Shown piece by piece: positions 43,109-55,642 of a DNA stretch of 64,000 nucleotides (within the stretch, counting starts at the first letter, position 1; each line of letters starts with the position of its first letter). Under the pieces are notes generated by a model, which did no database searches, had not been told where the DNA came from, and was given only the letters and a program-made list of their open reading frames with translations. Position numbers and translations under genes: made by a program. The DNA lies in NCBI GenBank assembly GCA_013423325.1, contig BLJB01000039.1:372001-436000 (forward strand). Reading direction: 5' to 3'. The DNA is from Usnea hakonensis. Taxonomy: Eukaryota > Ascomycota > Lecanoromycetes > Lecanorales > Parmeliaceae.

Positions 43109-45427
43109 ATGCTCCGCTGCAGCGCGTGTATACAAAAATGTATGCGCACCGCTTTCTCTCGGCTCTGCATTTCTCACCTGAGCACCACGTCATTCCCGAT
43201 CCAAAGTCTGACCTGGAAAGGGACCCAACATCCAACATGGTTTCGACGAAACTATGCTTCCGACGCTTCTACGTCTCCAATTCTGCGAGGCAATTCACCA
43301 GCGCTCCTACCTCAACATCGAAATCATAGCCTTGACCAAATTACGGATCCGCTCGACATTGAACCATATAATAAGTCTAACCTTGAACGCGAAGTACGCT
43401 GGCTGAAGGATCCCGTCAAGCTGGCAGATCATACGGTCAACCTGCTGCGAAAAAATCATGTTCAGAAAGCAGTCGAGATTGTCAGGCTCGCCAGTAAACA
43501 TTCGGAATGTACCGTCAGCTGGAACCATCTCATTGACCACGAAATGGGGACAGCAAAAGTTGACAATGCTTTTAAGCTGTTCAATGAGGTAAGCTCTCAC
43601 TATGTCGATAATTTGGCAGGCATTGAAACCTGACGCTTGCCAAAGATGAAAAAGCGTGCGCAGCAGCCAGATGCATATACCTTCACTATACTCCTCCGCG
43701 GCCTCTCCTCTTACCCCACGTTTTCGCAGTCAACTTCCCGTGCTCTCCACATATACCAATTGATGTCCGCAAACAACAGCCCGGTCAAGCCGTCAATAAT
43801 CCATACGAATGCGGTTCTCAAAGTCTGTGCTATGACACATGACATTGACAACCTCCTGCGCATTGCGGCTGAGTTGCCTACTCGAGGCAATGGTTCACCG
43901 AATAAATCTACTTACACAATCATATTGAACGCTATACGGAGCAACACGCTGTGGCCTGAGGACCAGAGAACTTCTAGGAGGGTATCCAGAGAGGAGGATT
44001 CGGCAAGAAGCGAAGCCAGAGCACTAGCGGTGCAGCAAGGACGGAGGCTCTGGGTGGAAATTCAAAAACGTTGGATGAGCGGAGATCTGCTACTGGACGA
44101 GGAGCTCGTCTGCGCTTTTGGCAGAATATTGTTGCTTGGGGAGGAGGTTCAAGACCATGATGATATTCTTTCGCTATTCGAGCAGACTATGGGTATATCA
44201 CGACAGATAGCCAGGCAAGCGAATTCCGCCATCAGAAAAGCTAGTGGTAATAAAGCTTCTGGACCTAATGACGACTTGAAGCTCCCACCCTATTCACCCG
44301 AGAGCGTCGACCTAGAGAATTCGCCTTCATCCTCGAAAGAAGACAACGACACCCCGGAGTCGCCCAATAGTAGTTCATTCGCTCCTTTTACCAAAGTTGC
44401 TAGACCATCTCAGTCAGCCGTTCATGCCGGCCAAAACACGTTGTCCCTCGTATTACACGCCTGTATTCGCCTAAAATATGACCGAGCCGCCCAAAATTAC
44501 TGGGGCCTCCTCACCTCACCTGACGGACTCTACCAAATCTTGCCTGATAGTGAAAATTACCACATGTACCTGCGTCTACTCCGTCTCCGGCGATCCTCAA
44601 AGCTCGCCGCGGAGCTCGTTGACGAGATGAGATCTGGCGATTTGACAGGCAAAGAAGGTGCCGTCCAGACGAAGACGTTCATAATTGCTCTGAGTTGTTG
44701 TGTCAGGGACACCAATAACAGTAATTCGATTGTCTATGCAGGAAGGCTGGTCAAGATGATGATGGACACCTTACCATATCCCGACGCCAAGGCGTTGCGC
44801 ATGTATTTACAAGTCGCGCTCGGCCAAAAGCCTCGAGATTGGCGCGTCATCATGGGCGCAATTCGTGACTCTGAGCTTGGAGTGAAGAATCTCCGCAGTC
44901 TGCTGGCTTATGATCCCGTCGGGCCGAAGAAGCAGAACGAAGATAACATCTTGGAGCTGGTGAGGGGACTTATCAGTGCGTTCGATGTGGTGCTCGACCT
45001 TGGGAACGAGGAGATGGCTAGTGTAGAGAAGAGAAGGTGCAGGGAGCAGAGGCATGCGCTGGCGGCATACGTGACAAGGATGCACAATCGGCTTCTGGCC
45101 GAGGGCAAGATTGTCGGAACCCGAAAGGGAGAGGATAGGGGAAGGGTAAGGAATGTTACATCTTTCGATAAAAGCAGAAATGGAAGCAGGAGTGATGAAC
45201 ACTACCAAGCGGACGAGAAGGGTGAAGACGTTGATATTGAAGATGACAAATATGAGCGTGTGCCTCGGCGACCAGCAGAGGACGATGGGTTTGTTCTCCC
45301 AGAAAAGGGCGGATGGAACAAGGAATGGAAGGAGAGATCAAGGCAGCGGAAGAAGGAGACAGAGGATCTGGAGAGCGTGGATATGGCGATGGCGTGGAAA
45401 CGGGATAGGATAATGAGGAACGGGTAG
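43109..45427 (+). CDS. Mitochondrial PPR protein (CCM1-like)
   Basis: A helical-repeat protein with pentatricopeptide units, probably acting on mitochondrial RNA. The N-terminus is Arg/Ser-rich (MLRCSACIQKCMRTAFSRLC, then FRRNYASDASTS), a plausible presequence. Repeat-like segments: DNAFKLFNE-MKKRAQQPDA, YTFTILLRGLSSYP, IIHTNAVLKVCAMTHDIDNL, STYTIILNAIRSN, NTLSLVLHACIRLKYDRAAQ and YHMYLRLLRLRRSSKLAAEL. The C-terminal third is charged and disordered, ending WKRDRIMRNG. One intron near 43589-43646. About 750 residues. The layout recalls fungal Ccm1/Dmr1-type factors needed for 15S rRNA stability and intron removal. That specific name is tentative; the PPR class is more secure. Confidence 0.75.
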
Positions 45428-46684
45428 AAAATGTACAGAGGTATCCATCTTTGTGGCTGGCGACTTGGGTTCGGGGCCACAGGTATATATGTATACAAAA
45501 GGTAAATACTCAACTACCATACAATAGTAGTCTGGCTGTTGTGATGATATTCATATATAACAATAAAACGTCCAAAAATGGGGGGTATACGACAACGACG
45601 TACAGATACAACCCACATCGTCACGACGCAAGAGGACGAATATGAAGGGATTCTGGGTTTGTGGCGCAGAGCAGAGGCGGATTGATCCGTCAAGAAGGGC
45701 GAGCTGGTTTATATATACATCTTTGTTGATAGGGGTTTTCGGGAAGAAAGGGACGGAACAAGAAGGAAGGACCTGACCGAGGCCGGACCCAAGAGGGTAC
45801 GGGGCTGATGGAAAGATTTCAAGACCGACTGCGTAAGGTCTTTGCAAAGGTACCATGGAGCAAAAGACTTGAGTAGGGGTAGTGGAGGCACTTTGCCTCA
45901 GGGTTGGTCTCCTGGAACTAGGTCCCTAGATACTAAGCAAAGAAAGGGTACCCTTTGCACACAGTGTATGATAGGTCTTTGTGCTGATGAAGTCGGGACT
46001 GAGAGCGCCATGATCTGGATACCTGTCAAACAGGAGGAACGAAATCGTTAATTCCCTCTACATGACGCCGCCAAGTCTGGCAATGAAGCTTCCAAAACAT
46101 CTTCTCCCGCTGCCAAACGCTGTCTTGATATATTTACAAATTCTCTAGGTTTCCCCACCCCACTCCCCACTCTTTAGGGAGACGTCTGGTCTGCGTCACG
46201 TTGTGATGGTATGTTAGCACGAACGTCCAAAGCATGGACGCCATGTGCCGCCCTGTTCTGTTGCTGAGGCATGCTTTCTCGGCTCTCTCATGAGTCATCA
46301 TCTCGATGCATACCCTAAACCCGAACGCCATGCTTCTTGAAGATGCCACTGATATTATCCCTGAACCGGATGGTTTTCTATTGTCTCGATCGCTGTGGTG
46401 CAAAGTGGTAGGCCACACATGCCAATGCAACGCTTGCAAATAGTCATAAGACAGTACATGACGTACTAGAGATCCTATTTGAAGGCAAGGCGTTAGTCCT
46501 TATTCCTGGACGGTATCAGCCGTCCGGGTAAAACGATCTTCGTCCGAGGCAGAGACGTCTTCTTCATCGTGATGATCGGGTGACTCGGTGTCATCCCTTG
46601 ATGTTCGACTTGGTCAGTGTGTGAGCAAACCCTGGTCGAACACGAGCGACAAGGGTAGGAGGCAAAGGGAGAACGGATTTTCTC
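45428..46684. other. Convergent intergenic region
   Basis: 1.26 kb between the stops of the PPR and RING/LON genes. Small frames on both strands overlap and show no motif. No RNA gene is recognised. Confidence 0.45.
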
Positions 46685-48319
46685 TTACCATCTTTGAGCT
46701 TCTATGCGCCGCACCCAACGCGCCGTTATCTTCAACCTCTCCCTCACGCTCATCGTAGGTATTAACTTATACTTCTCTTCTTCCGCGATCGGTAAGATGC
46801 TGGCGAACCAATATGGAAACACTGCAGCGTCATCTGGTGGAGGACCATAGGACGCAATCACGCCCTCGTGAAGCCAAGGAGCTGACGCAGCCCGCATCCT
46901 CCCGATGAAGTCGGTGCCAATCCTCAGCAGCTCCCGCGTCGACATGGAGTCGATCTGGCTTATCAGGTCGCGCTGCGCCGGAGTGGAACCAGTCGTTTCA
47001 GTCGTTTCCACCTGCTCTTCTTCTGCCAGTGAGATATCGTCGAGGCGCTCGATGTTACCCACAACGTAGCCGTCCAGCATGTCCCAGTCCTTGACCCGAA
47101 ATCTAGAAACTCCTCTGGTTTCAATCAAACTGCGACCATCTGGCATGATTTCAATGCTGTTGATGTGGACCAATGTCCCGTACTGCAGGAATTGAACAGA
47201 GCCCAAGGTGCCTTGTGGGATGGACCTCCGGTTATACATTAGCATTCCAAATTTGCCGTCTCCGCTTTCGATAGCACGCCTGATCATCAGGCGATATCGA
47301 GGTTCGAAAACGTGAAGGAATGTGGGCATTGACGGGTACGCAAGCGTGCAAACGAAAAGAGGAACATTCTCTTCTCCAAGCATGGGCACTTCCTCCTGTG
47401 CAGCAGCTTCGACCCTTGCGGCGACTAGATCCGGGCAAAGTCCATTGAGGAGGTTCGACAGCCTTTTGTTTCCAGGCACATTGCGAACCCCTGGTGGCAT
47501 TGGTAGATCCCTTCGGCATATTGGGCACATGGTAGAATGGTCTAGCACACGGGCAACACATTTCCGGCAGAATGTGTGGCCACAAGTTGTTGTCAATGGA
47601 TCCAGCATCAGAGCATAGCAGACTTGGCAGTCCATCTCCGTCTTTGTCGATTCCTTGAGATGGGCTAACATTTCAATATCAAGATCTTCATAGTCGTCTC
47701 CAGTAGGTGACATGGTCTGATAGGCGACCTCGGAATCATACTTGAGCTCGCCAATCTCAGCCATGGTGTAAGTCGCAACCAAGCGACCGCCGCTGAGTAT
47801 CCTGGACGCCGGATACCTGGGATCTTTTGAGCTATCAATCACGTTCCTCCATCGAGGCCTTTCGTCCAACAGTGTCCGTTTGTCGCTTGTTAATGGCCTG
47901 GCATGGGCGACTTCGATGCTTACTCGATCCATGACCTTGGCTAGAGTCACGTCTTGACTGCAATCCCCTAGCGAATGAACCCTCCCACATTCTTTGAATG
48001 GGCACGTGAAGCCTTCTTGCCGATTCGCGGTCATTGGGTATGTAACCCCTGGCCTGGCGCGAAGCTCTGGTAGGCAGGCTCGACACAATGAGTTGCCGCA
48101 TGGCAGTGTGAGAGGCGTCCGCAATGGGAGAGAACATTGCGAGCATTGGACTAGGCGGACGATGGCACGTGCGTCGCGGTGTGGGTCCACGGAGGAGGTT
48201 TTCGGTTTGACGGCATCATCCGTTGGGGCAATCATAGCAGTGATTGAGGGAGCAGAGCCGTCTTGGGTGGAGTCTGTGGCAGGAGCACCAGGGGCCCCTT
48301 GTCGTTGGAAAAGGCTCAT
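46685..48319 (-). CDS. RING-finger and LON-domain protein (CrgA/LONRF-like)
   Basis: A putative E3 ubiquitin ligase, 544 residues, single exon. Order: a first RING-like cysteine cluster (CSQCSLPLRTPLTLPCGNSL then CRACLPEL, about residues 58-85) with a further Cys/His pair (CPFKECGRVH); a canonical C3HC4 RING at about 228-268 (CQVCYALMLDPLTTTCGHTF, CRKCV, CPICRRDL); then a LON substrate-binding (PUA-like) domain from about residue 320 (VPLFVCTLAYPSMPTFLHVF, EPRYRLMIRRAIESGDGKFG, VHINSIEIMPDGRSLIETRG). No ATPase or protease part of Lon is present. CrgA of Mucor, a repressor of light-induced carotenogenesis, has this architecture, as do animal LONRF proteins. Start at 48319. Confidence 0.9.
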   Translation of the reverse strand: MSLFQRQGAPGAPATDSTQDGSAPSITAMIAPTDDAVKPKTSSVDPHRDARAIVRLVQCSQCSLPLRTPLTLPCGNSLCRACLPELRARPGVTYPMTANRQEGFTCPFKECGRVHSLGDCSQDVTLAKVMDRVSIEVAHARPLTSDKRTLLDERPRWRNVIDSSKDPRYPASRILSGGRLVATYTMAEIGELKYDSEVAYQTMSPTGDDYEDLDIEMLAHLKESTKTEMDCQVCYALMLDPLTTTCGHTFCRKCVARVLDHSTMCPICRRDLPMPPGVRNVPGNKRLSNLLNGLCPDLVAARVEAAAQEEVPMLGEENVPLFVCTLAYPSMPTFLHVFEPRYRLMIRRAIESGDGKFGMLMYNRRSIPQGTLGSVQFLQYGTLVHINSIEIMPDGRSLIETRGVSRFRVKDWDMLDGYVVGNIERLDDISLAEEEQVETTETTGSTPAQRDLISQIDSMSTRELLRIGTDFIGRMRAASAPWLHEGVIASYGPPPDDAAVFPYWFASILPIAEEEKYKLIPTMSVRERLKITARWVRRIEAQRW

Positions 48320-49677
48320 TTATACCAATCTGCCTCCTCCATGTGACGAACCAGTGATGTGGGCTGAGGGGGTGGAGGTGGCCGAAAGCAGACTTCGGTG
48401 CGGCTGGCGGAGGGGAGCAGGTATTGCGACGGTACACAAAGTCAGTATGGCGAGAAGGTACAGGGTGAAGATTGATTGTAGATTGGCGAGTAGGTGAAGT
48501 CTGGCCGCGTAAAGGGTTGGCTCGGTCCAATGGCAGTGGATGTTGAATTGAAAGAGGGATTCGGTAGGACGAAGGGGAGAGGAACAGAGAGGGTTCGGGA
48601 GATAATTTTTCGTAAAAGACCGAAGAAAGGGAAGGTTAGTTGTAGGTAAGAAAGAGAGCAAGTTGTATGTAATTATGCACCAGTGGCTTTGGGGAGTGGT
48701 GGGGTGGTTTGAAGTCGCCCGAGTCGCCTTTAGTCTATTTACTTTGCTTTTTTCTCTTTATCCTTTTCTCTTTGTCCTTGCTTCTCCCAATTCCAATTTG
48801 AATGAAGCCAGTTCAAATATTATAGAAGGTAGAAGAGAGAGTAGAGGAGAATGAATGTATGAGATAGATAGTAGGTACTCGTACCTTGGCCCAGAAGGAA
48901 TTAATAATATCAGTAGCAATTGGCTGAGTGGTGCTCGATATTGTGCTATAGCCTCGTACATAATAATATATTACCTTATGCAAGCTGTTGTTGTTCTTTC
49001 GTATCCCATCTTTAAAATTACGTAGGTACTCCGTATTTTATGCCATAACACCGATATCCGAAAACCAAGGCTGAAAGACACCGGTGACCAATCGATAAAA
49101 GCTTAAACATCTTCTATGACGCGGATCAAATCATCATCATTATCATCATCATCATCATCATCATCATCACCATCATGATCATCAATTATCAGAAATACCA
49201 TATGATCATAAATAACAGTCATCAAGTGCTGTTGGCAAAATATAATACCCTCGCCTTATGAAGGGCACACTGTCACACAGTACCAATACAATCATCTCAA
49301 CCCGTCTCGAAATGCTTTAGAAATTAGTCAACCTCAGTGTACCGCCATCATATGCATCATCCGCCAAGGTCGACTGCCGCACTCTTTCCATTTGACATGT
49401 ACAAAGAACCCCTCCATCACACTCTCCGTGCACTACTACTACTACCTCTCCTAGCATCGCCATTCATCGTCAACCGTATCGTACATGAAACACGTTGGGT
49501 ATAGTCCCCGCCAAGAAACACCGTCGCTATGTGACCCCATGAATGCAATCAAACATCTTCCAATCACCTCTCCTGCTTTGCCTGGCCGCCTTCCTATCGC
49601 TTTGGCCGTGCACCACGACAATGTCGCTACCCGCATATCCATACAGTCCTGGCGTTTGACCTCTTCTAGTCTTCCTA
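48320..49677. other. Intergenic region, RING/LON promoter and TORC2-subunit 3' flank
   Basis: 1.36 kb. It carries a GTACTCCGTA element (about 49026-49036, the complement of TACGGAGTA) and a TCA microsatellite (49131-49185). No coding region is recognised. Confidence 0.5.
49131..49185. repeat. TCA/ATC trinucleotide microsatellite
   Basis: Near-perfect (TCA)n for about 55 bp, with single interruptions (ATTATC, CACC, GATC). It lies between genes, so it does not encode a repeat peptide. Confidence 0.85.
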
Positions 49678-52600
49678 TCAACCGTCTTCAAGCACTATTC
49701 GTCTCATGACCGATTTATCAAACAGATCAATCAAGAAGCGCCGTACGGGAAGGCGGAAATTGTGCTGCTCCAGGATGAGCATGATTTTTCGAAACAAGGC
49801 CACTGAGGTGAACAGCTCGGGTGAGTTCGTCTTGATACCGAAGAGATCGCTCGCCGCCCTCTTAGTGAGCACCGTGTTGCCTAGGTCGCCAGCTAGGCTT
49901 AGAATTCGAGCCTGGATGGGGTCTTCATCGAGTATGTGTATCTGCTTTCTCCTCGATGATGGTTGCGTTTGATCCACTCGTCTGTGCCCTTTTTGGGAGT
50001 CCATAGACAACAGATCCCGAAGGCAAAGTGGCAAGCAATATCCGAGTGAGCGGCCGAGGTGATTGGTTGCTGCTGTCCAACCATGCTCCGTGAGAATCTC
50101 CATTCCATGTAGACTGCGTGAAATCAAACCCAAGACAAAGAAAGCTGTGCCTCTGATCGTCATGACTTCGGAATTTGTTGCAAGTTTCACAACCCATTCT
50201 ACAACGTCCGTCTCTTCCAGGAATGATGCGCCAAGGTCCATAGATCCAACGTTGCCCACAGCCCACAATGATCCTTTCAGCTTGAGCATTGTCTCCAAAT
50301 CCTCATGTTCACTCCATTTATCTTGGATATTAGCAACAAAAGCATCGAAGTGTCCTGAGTCTCGCAATAGCTGACACCCCTCAACCGTCCTTGTGAGCTC
50401 TCTATAGAAATGCGGAGGAACAGTTCCATATTCTTGACTCCGTAGCTGCTCGTCATTGATTGTATTAGGTTGCTCTGGGAGTACCATCAATGCCCGAGAC
50501 AGTGAGGCTTCCACCAAGGTAACATATGCATCATTTCGGCCCTGAGTAAGGTCAACATTTGTAGTCATGGAGGTATAGCCGACTCACGAGGAACCAGTCG
50601 TCCATTTCCTGGGTTATATAGTCAAGGCCGTGTAGATACTGATAACCTAGTGAGGTGGATAGAAAGCTGATGATTCAGCTGCAGAAATTCGGAGGAAGTT
50701 TATGCGACTTACCGGAGGAGTAAAGGGGCGCCAATGGCGCCAAGATGGTCCAAAGCTGGACGGCACCTGACGACGTATTCAAGCTGTGCTCTCTGATTGC
50801 AGACCTCTTCCAATATTTGTACCGCGACTTCACACACCTGAACTTCCGGATCGTAGAGCTGCGTAACCAGAAGACGGATGGCCCATTCACATCCCCCCTG
50901 ATTCATGCCCTGATCAGCTGATTGCGATGAGGACGTTGCGTACTTCCGTAGTTGTCTCGTGGAATAGATCCGTACACTTTTCGGGCAAGAGGTCAACGCC
51001 TTGGACAACAATACTCGGAGATGACTGTCCAATGAGAAGTCCATGTTGCTGAGAAGAATGCGTACGAGATCCTCTCGTCCATCAACTTCCATGATATGAT
51101 AGAACATGTTGATCATCCGCCAACGTTCGATCATCTGAAGTCCCTTGGGATCACTACTTAAAGCACCCAGAAGGGCGAAATATCCTCCGGTCAGTGTTTC
51201 CGAGACTCGATAGGGAGAGAAAAGCGGCTGTGTCGCTGTTAAACCACTTGTCCTGTCAAGCTGGGCAAGACACTCAGCCAATTGCCTCAGCAGTTTACTT
51301 TCTGTCAAATAGTTGATTCCATCTTGATTATGCAAGAGTGTTTTCATCAGAGCACAACCAGTGCGGACATAACGCTGGTTTGGCTTGGTGTTGCGCGCGT
51401 CCGAGAACTTGTACTTGAATGGGCGGAAGAATCCAATCAATCGCTTCATGAACTTACTCGCCTTGATCGACTCCTCAAGACGCTTGGGATTGAGCAGTGG
51501 CCCTTCGATGAGATTATTGATGAGCTCCCACTTCCATTTCAGGTAGTTGGCTGTTGTGAGCACCTGCGTTTCCAACAGGAGAGAACGAAATTGAATGTCA
51601 TCTATGTCTATGGATAGTTTGCTTTTCACGGGCTCCGAAGGTCTAGTTGCACTGTTCGGATCCACTTGCCTAGCATTAGCGGCCGCTTGCTGCGCCTTGG
51701 ATGCTAGACTGGAGCGCTGCAAAGTGCGGTTGACGCTGTCAATCTGGTATATCATCCCGGAAGGTATCGAGCCCTCTTGGTCTCCCTCTCGGACAGACTC
51801 TTCGAGTAGTCCCGGTAGGGCTTGTGCGTTCGCACTGACATTAGACGGCAAGCAACGGTCTGCAAGTTTCAAGACTTCACTAAGAAGCAAGGTCGCCTTT
51901 CTCCTCAACATGGAATCATCAGTGTCTTCAATAAGGCTGGATAGAGCCTGAAGAATCTGTCAGTCACGAGAACCCATAAATCATGAATGTCGGTATTACC
52001 ACTACAAGGCCACATTGCATTAAAACGGCAAGAAGCAAAGCCGTGAAGTGGGCCGTAAGGCTGAAGCTGCTCCCTTCCTCGGGATCCGCCTTGAAATGTG
52101 ACTGTGTAGTGTCTGCTTTCAAATTGGCAACACGGCCATAGGTGGTTAAACGGCGACCTGCCAGAAAAGATGAAGTCCAGGAAGGAGGCTGTATGTGTAA
52201 GATGTCGAAGATAAGGTCCAGGATCAGATCTCTGGCTATCGGCACAGGATACCGCAACGATTGCAGCAACGACGCCATCGCCGAAAAATTCTTACTGACG
52301 GCTGTAAAGAGCCCTGGCCATGTTTTCAACATTGCGGCAAGCAACTTTGCGCTCGACTTTAACTTTTCTTCATGGCCATGGACTGTAAGAGGATCAGTAA
52401 AAGGCGTAAACGCAGATTCCAGCTCGTAACCGGATGGTAGGAAGCCCCTTTGCTGTGGCTTGTCTATCAAATGTAGAAAATTCATGGCCAAGCTTTCCGA
52501 TCCGTGATACGATCCTTCCACAAGCGCATCAGTCAGTGGCGCTATACCTCCAGCATCTACAATGATTGCTGGATCTCGAACAACGATCTCGGATATTGTC

Positions 52601-53724
52601 AAAAGACTCATGTTACGAAGACGATCTTCATGATGCTCCGCAACAGAAACAACGGTGCGGACAATTGCATTTGAAAGTTCCTTGATACCATCTTTGACGT
52701 CCAGAAATGCCCGCACGAATTTTAAAGCCTGCTCTCTTTCAATGCTCGCTTTGCTGTCTTTGGTAAGGGATAAGATGACGAGGTTGTCGGTATTCAAACT
52801 ACGGATTGTCTTCAAGGATTTCCGATCCGCAATCGCATGTCTCGTAACTCGGTATCCTGCAGCAACGACCTCCCGGCTTTCACTAAGTAGCATTGTCTGG
52901 ACTCTCAGACCAAAGATGGGCCACGCAAGATCATACTTGAGAGTCGGGTATCTCTTGAACAATTCCACGAGGCTGTTGGCTCGATCAACATAGTAGTCCG
53001 GCTGCATGCCCTCTGTCTCCAGGGCCTGAAGAAGTTCGGCAAGAATGTAGGTTGGAGACTCTGATTCTTGGCCAACCAAAGAGAATTGATCCTGCGACAG
53101 TCTCTCATCCCTGACGGGGGACTTGAGAGGGCTTCCTTGAAAGAGTCCCGAAAGCCGGTCTCGCCCGGGCGTTGCTGGGCGTTTAGAACGCTCTATCTCA
53201 TCTTCGAGTTGAATATTAAGCTCTTGAAGCTTACGGTTGGATAAAGTGAGCTCAGATTCTACTTTTTGCCTTTGGTCTTTCGTTTGCTTGGCATTCTTAG
53301 AGATCAAGGCCTCCAACAAGTTTTCGGAGCCGATTTTTATTTTTGTTTCTTTATTGATCTTGTCGCGTAAGTCATGTTGCCGCATTTCAGATGATCTTGC
53401 ACCCTCGATTCCAAAATAGTCTACGGCGGTAGAAACAGCCATGTCTGCTCTTGGAGTACCAGCGCGAGGGGTTGATACGGCCTTCAAGTCTGAGCTGAAA
53501 CTACCTGGAGGTTGCCCTGACGGTGCGAGCGAGGCACCCCGGGGCCCAAAAACCAGCGCATTGGCAAGCGATCGAGCCTCTTGTCCTTCTCTGATTGAGA
53601 CATGCGTTCCTTCTCTTGCACCATATGTCTCGCCCAGACCCTGATGGGATAATGAACGGCCATGTCTGAAAATGTTGTTCTGTGTTGGCGTCACCGAGGA
53701 GGCCGGTCCATTGAATTGGCTCAT
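49678..53724 (-). CDS. TORC2 subunit, Rictor/Pianissimo/Ste16 ortholog
   Basis: Large scaffold of TOR complex 2, acting at the plasma membrane on AGC kinases and actin. The N-terminus (MSQFNGPASSVTPTQNNIFR) is disordered, then a coiled-coil/HR1-like stretch (LRDKINKETKIKIGSENLLE, QKVESELTLSNRKLQELNIQ) around residues 115-185. Next come Rictor N-terminal helical repeats: FGLRVQTMLLSESREVVAAG, YRVTRHAIADRKSLKTIRSL, AFLDVKDGIKELSNAIVRTV, RNMSLLTISEIVVRDPAIIV. The middle has EVCEVAVQ-type repeats (YDPEVQVCEVAVQILEEVCN) and the end GSLWAVGNVGSMDLGASFLE, RGTAFFVLGLISRSLHGMEI, LTEHGW, typical of the Rictor middle and C-terminal domains. Introns at about 51912-51970 and 50570-50710. About 1300 residues, as in other filamentous fungi. 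Confidence 0.88.
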
Positions 53725-54654
53725 TACATCCCATTTACGATGACTCTGTTGTAATCAACTCAGGTGTACCAAAGTTATTTACCCATAAATTAAGTCCATT
53801 TGGTCACTCAATTGTGCAGACACATCCGGACAAAATCGTTGAATGGAGATCGTCAAGAGTGGTGTTTTGGTGGACGTGGATTCTGAGTAGACAATAGGGC
53901 GGATGCAGGACTTAGAGAACAGATGACCGAGGTCTTTGAGCAATCTTGTTGCGAGATAATTTCATTGTAGATGTCTGGTTCTCGTTGTTGAGCAGATAAT
54001 GTACCAAAGCTAGGTCGATAAGACGCAACGCTACCTTTCGGTGGAGTTGTGTACGAGTACAAGCTCTAGGATACGAATACGAGGGTGAGGTCAGAGTCAG
54101 ACTAGCCTGAAGACGCCAAGCCTGCAAGGTTCCCCCCCAACTGGAGCTGGAGGGCCCGCTTCCCCCACAGTTTCCAAACGATGAATACCTTAGAACCCTA
54201 TGGCGCTAATATAAGTCTGGATATTAAAGTACAATACCTAGGTATGGATCAATGATAAGGTAGAGTAGAGAGGGGTAATCAATTCTTTGTGTACGAGTAT
54301 CTATCTATTCTGCCAAAGGTACCCCTATTTATTCGCACCACTCCCCGCATAACCTCACGTCATACCAAGTCCTGTCTGCAGCGATAACCACTTGATAAGT
54401 TAGTTTCTCCTTGATAGAACTAAATATTTCGCTGCTGCATTGCGATTTCGGAGCTCGCCGTATCCGCCTCGGGCAGCTCCATGGATGGAGCTTCACAGCT
54501 TTGGATACATATATTTAGCGGCTTCCCTGTTCTCGAATCGAACGACGTTACAAACCAGGCAAACAAATCCAAGTTCTAAGACCCCCTAAAAGCTTCTCAA
54601 ATATCCAAGATTTACTTCCCTTCTTCTCTCCCTTATCGCTCTTTGGAAGGAATC
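53725..54654. promoter_or_regulatory. Divergent promoter TORC2 subunit / urate oxidase
   Basis: 930 bp between ATGs. It includes AT-rich DNA with AATACCTAGGTATG (about 54233-54246) and several TAC-rich steps; no GATA-factor site cluster is obvious. A TATATATTT box lies at about 54510-54517, roughly 140 bp before the urate oxidase ATG. Confidence 0.45.
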
Positions 54655-55642
54655 ATGCCTCACGTCTCCGCAGCCCAGTATGGCAAAGACAACATCCGGG
54701 TCTACAAAGTCCATAAGGACGCAGAGACAGGAGTCCAGACAGTGGTAGAGATGACTGTATGTGTGCTCCTCAAAGGAGCCATTGAGACCTCGTAAGTAAT
54801 AGGAATGCAGCAAACAACCAATTCCTAGCTGAACGAGTACAGTTACACAGAAGCAGACAACAGCGTCGTCGTGGCGACAGACACCATGAAGAACACCGTT
54901 TACATCATGGCCAAGCAACATCCTGTCACGCCACCAGAGCTTTTCGGAGCAATCGTTGCTTCCCATTTCGTTGAGAAGTACAAGCACATACATTCCGCCT
55001 GGATCAAGGTCGTGACCCACCGATGGACTCGATTGAATGTAGGTGGCGAGCCTCACCCGCACTCTTTCTTCCGTGACGGCTCAGAGACCAGGAACGTCGA
55101 GGCAACCGCAGACGAGGGCAAGGGTATCAGTATTCGCTCTGCCATCGCGGGACTACTGGTGCTCAAAAGTACTGGGTCAGCGTTTCACAACTTTTACAGG
55201 GATGAGTACACGACCTTGCCCGACGTTTACGACCGTATTTTAAGTACTGAAGTCGACTGTGGATGGACCTGGGATACGTTCAAAAGTGTCCAGGAGGTGC
55301 AGTCTGCAGTTTCTAAATTTGATCAGGCGTGGGAGTCCGCTCGAACCATCACTCTTGAGACTTTCGCAAAGGAAAGTAGTCCAAGCGTTCAGAACACCTT
55401 GTACAAGATGTGTGAGCAGATTCTGGAAGCTGTATCTAAAGTCAAAGCCGTGGATTACTCCCTACCCAACAAACACTACTTCGAAATAGGTCAGTCGTCG
55501 ATCCGACTGGTAAGAAGATTTTGCTAACTCTGCACAAGACCTAAGCTGGCACAAGGGACTGAAAAACACCGGCAAAGACGCTGAGGTTTACGCACCTCAA
55601 TCTGACCCAAACGGCCTGATCCAGTGTACCGTCACGCGGTAA
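54655..55642 (+). CDS. Urate oxidase (uricase), no evident PTS1
   Basis: It oxidises urate to 5-hydroxyisourate in purine degradation, normally in peroxisomes. Spliced product: MPHVSAAQYGKDNIRVYKVH, YTEADNSVVVATDTMKNTVY, IMAKQHPVTPPELFGAIVAS, WTRLNVGGEPHPHSFFRDGS, SIRSAIAGLLVLKSTGSAFH, NFYRDEYTTLPDVYDRILST and DLSWHKGLKNTGKDAEVYAP. The catalytic Thr (ATDTMKNT) and the Phe/Arg/Asn urate pocket region are present. Two introns, after AIETS and after YFEI. The protein ends CTVTR at a TAA, where relatives continue to an SKL-type peroxisomal signal (Aspergillus enzymes end SKL). The codons after the stop are AGC AAT TTA. Possible alternative splicing from GCG|GTAAAG is discussed in findings. It converges on uL13m (251 bp). 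Confidence 0.93.
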
